A stretch of DNA of 64,000 nt from Leptospira saintgironsiae. GTDB taxonomy: Bacteria; Spirochaetota; Leptospiria; Leptospirales; Leptospiraceae. How positions within the stretch are numbered: the first letter of the stretch is position 1; each line of letters begins with the position of its first letter. The stretch covers positions 186,001 to 250,000 of the forward strand of contig NZ_NPDR01000003.1 in the NCBI RefSeq assembly GCF_002811765.1. Reading direction: 5' to 3'. Below, piece by piece: positions 63,491 to 64,000 of the stretch. Under the pieces are notes generated by a model. It did not search any database, was not told the origin of the DNA, and worked only from the letters and a program-made list of their open reading frames with translations. The translations under genes and the position numbers were made by a program.

Positions 63491-64000
63491 GTGAACTTGC
63501 CGCGAGAATTATTCCCTGCCTGGATATCAAAGACGGCAGGGTAGTCAAGGGAGTGAATTTCGTAAACCTTGTAGATGCGGGAGATCCCGTGGAGTCTGCA
63601 GTTGTTTACGAAAAAAATCTCGCGGACGAGTTATGCTTCTTAGACATCACTGCTTCCAGTGATAAAAGAGATATTCTTATCCATTTGGTAGAAGCTGTTG
63701 CAGAAAGGATATTTATACCTTTTACTGTGGGCGGTGGAATTCGCACCTTAGATGATGTGAAAGCGGTTTTGGAGAAGGGAGCGGACAAGGTTTCGATCAA
63801 TACTGCCGCTTTCCAAAATCCGGACCTTCTTCGCGCCGCCGCAGAAATTTACGGTTCTCAATGTATTGTATGCGCGGTGGATGTGAAATTCCACCCGGAA
63901 AGACAAAGATTCGAAGTGTTCTTGCACGGCGGAAGAACCGAAACCGGAAGATACGCATTGGACTGGGGACAAGAAGCCCAAGAAAGAGGTGCTGGGGAGA
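63487..64000 (+). CDS. hisF: Imidazole glycerol phosphate synthase subunit HisF (3' end outside window)
   Basis: The first 171 codons are visible and the gene runs off the right edge. Start [20 protein letters not shown] contains the first catalytic Asp of the HisF barrel (position 13 here); [20 protein letters not shown] and [10 protein letters not shown] are phosphate-binding and barrel motifs, and [12 protein letters not shown] supplies the second catalytic Asp. It makes IGP and AICAR from PRFAR with ammonia from HisH. No hisH is adjacent on this side. ATGA overlap with gatA. Confidence 0.95.
   Translation, partial: MSELAARIIPCLDIKDGRVVKGVNFVNLVDAGDPVESAVVYEKNLADELCFLDITASSDKRDILIHLVEAVAERIFIPFTVGGGIRTLDDVKAVLEKGADKVSINTAAFQNPDLLRAAAEIYGSQCIVCAVDVKFHPERQRFEVFLHGGRTETGRYALDWGQEAQERGAGE

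Noticed and set aside
1..64000. CRISPR arrays, tRNA or rRNA genes, insertion sequences, prophage or toxin-antitoxin modules.
   Set aside because: Intergenic gaps are too short for most of these and none showed regular spaced repeats, cloverleaf patterns, transposase motifs or terminal repeats.

Overview
The window looks like chromosomal DNA of a spirochaete of the genus Leptospira. This rests on several points: many lipoproteins with loose lipoboxes (VLGC, LANC, LTYC, STMGC, FAYC), a TatT-type lipoprotein ahead of a TRAP transporter, a gene order lipL31-uppP-lptD that I recall from Leptospira, PgsB/PgsC with PgsW, very many PAS-containing HWE/HisKA_2 kinases, and moderate-to-low GC. I cannot assign a species. 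No rRNA, tRNA, CRISPR array, insertion sequence, prophage or clear pseudogene was seen. Coding density is very high, and only one gap (6932-7300) exceeds 300 bases.

Region by region. 1-6931: two large exported or surface proteins, the first cut by the left edge, the second a Big_5-type lipoprotein, closed by a strong intrinsic terminator. 7301-8884: a seven-helix membrane protein fused to a SARP/BTAD transcription activator. 9014-13150: a TRAP operon (TatT-like lipoprotein, solute-binding protein, fused DctQM permease). 13316-15628: a PiT phosphate transporter with a PhoU-like tail, pointing left. 15862-16622: an RRM RNA-binding protein overlapping an exported FKBP. 16888-20054: a PAS histidine kinase and a PAS/PP2C phosphatase. 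20097-22862: pgsB-pgsC-pgsW for poly-gamma-glutamate. 22859-25377 (minus): alpha/beta hydrolase, small unknown protein, DUF445 membrane protein. 25554-32848: HisKA_2 kinase, cyclic-nucleotide-binding protein, lipoprotein hydrolase, a second HisKA_2 kinase, ABC-F ATPase. 33017-33733: DUF1566 lipoprotein.

33773-42140 (minus): four genes whose ends all overlap. In transcription order they are a membrane adenylate cyclase with a phosphatase-like but apparently dead N-terminus, a FecR protein with five Ig/FN3-like repeats, a DUF5683 protein, and a beta-helix lipoprotein. This is the best candidate for a little-described system. 42357-42812: cyclophilin. 42937-47032: a phosphorelay set (PAS kinase, Rcp1-type receiver, REC-PAS-HisKA_2 kinase). 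47029-47499 (minus): a 13-cysteine copper-storage-like protein. 47678-49234: REC-GGDEF diguanylate cyclase and an unknown small protein. 49237-50010 (minus): exonuclease III. 50075-64000: a long plus-strand run hisD-panC-mfd-lipL31-uppP-lptD-sugar transferase-gatC-gatA-hisF, the last cut by the right edge.

The theme is signalling and envelope. Five kinases, two free-standing or fused receivers, a PP2C phosphatase, a cAMP-type cyclase, a c-di-GMP cyclase and a cyclic-nucleotide-binding protein sit among lipoproteins, LPS export, undecaprenyl-phosphate recycling and polymer synthesis genes. Convergent gene ends are unusually compact. Two share a 4-bp TTAA overlap, and at one (49220-49251) a perfect 32-bp palindrome writes the last residues and stop codons of both genes.
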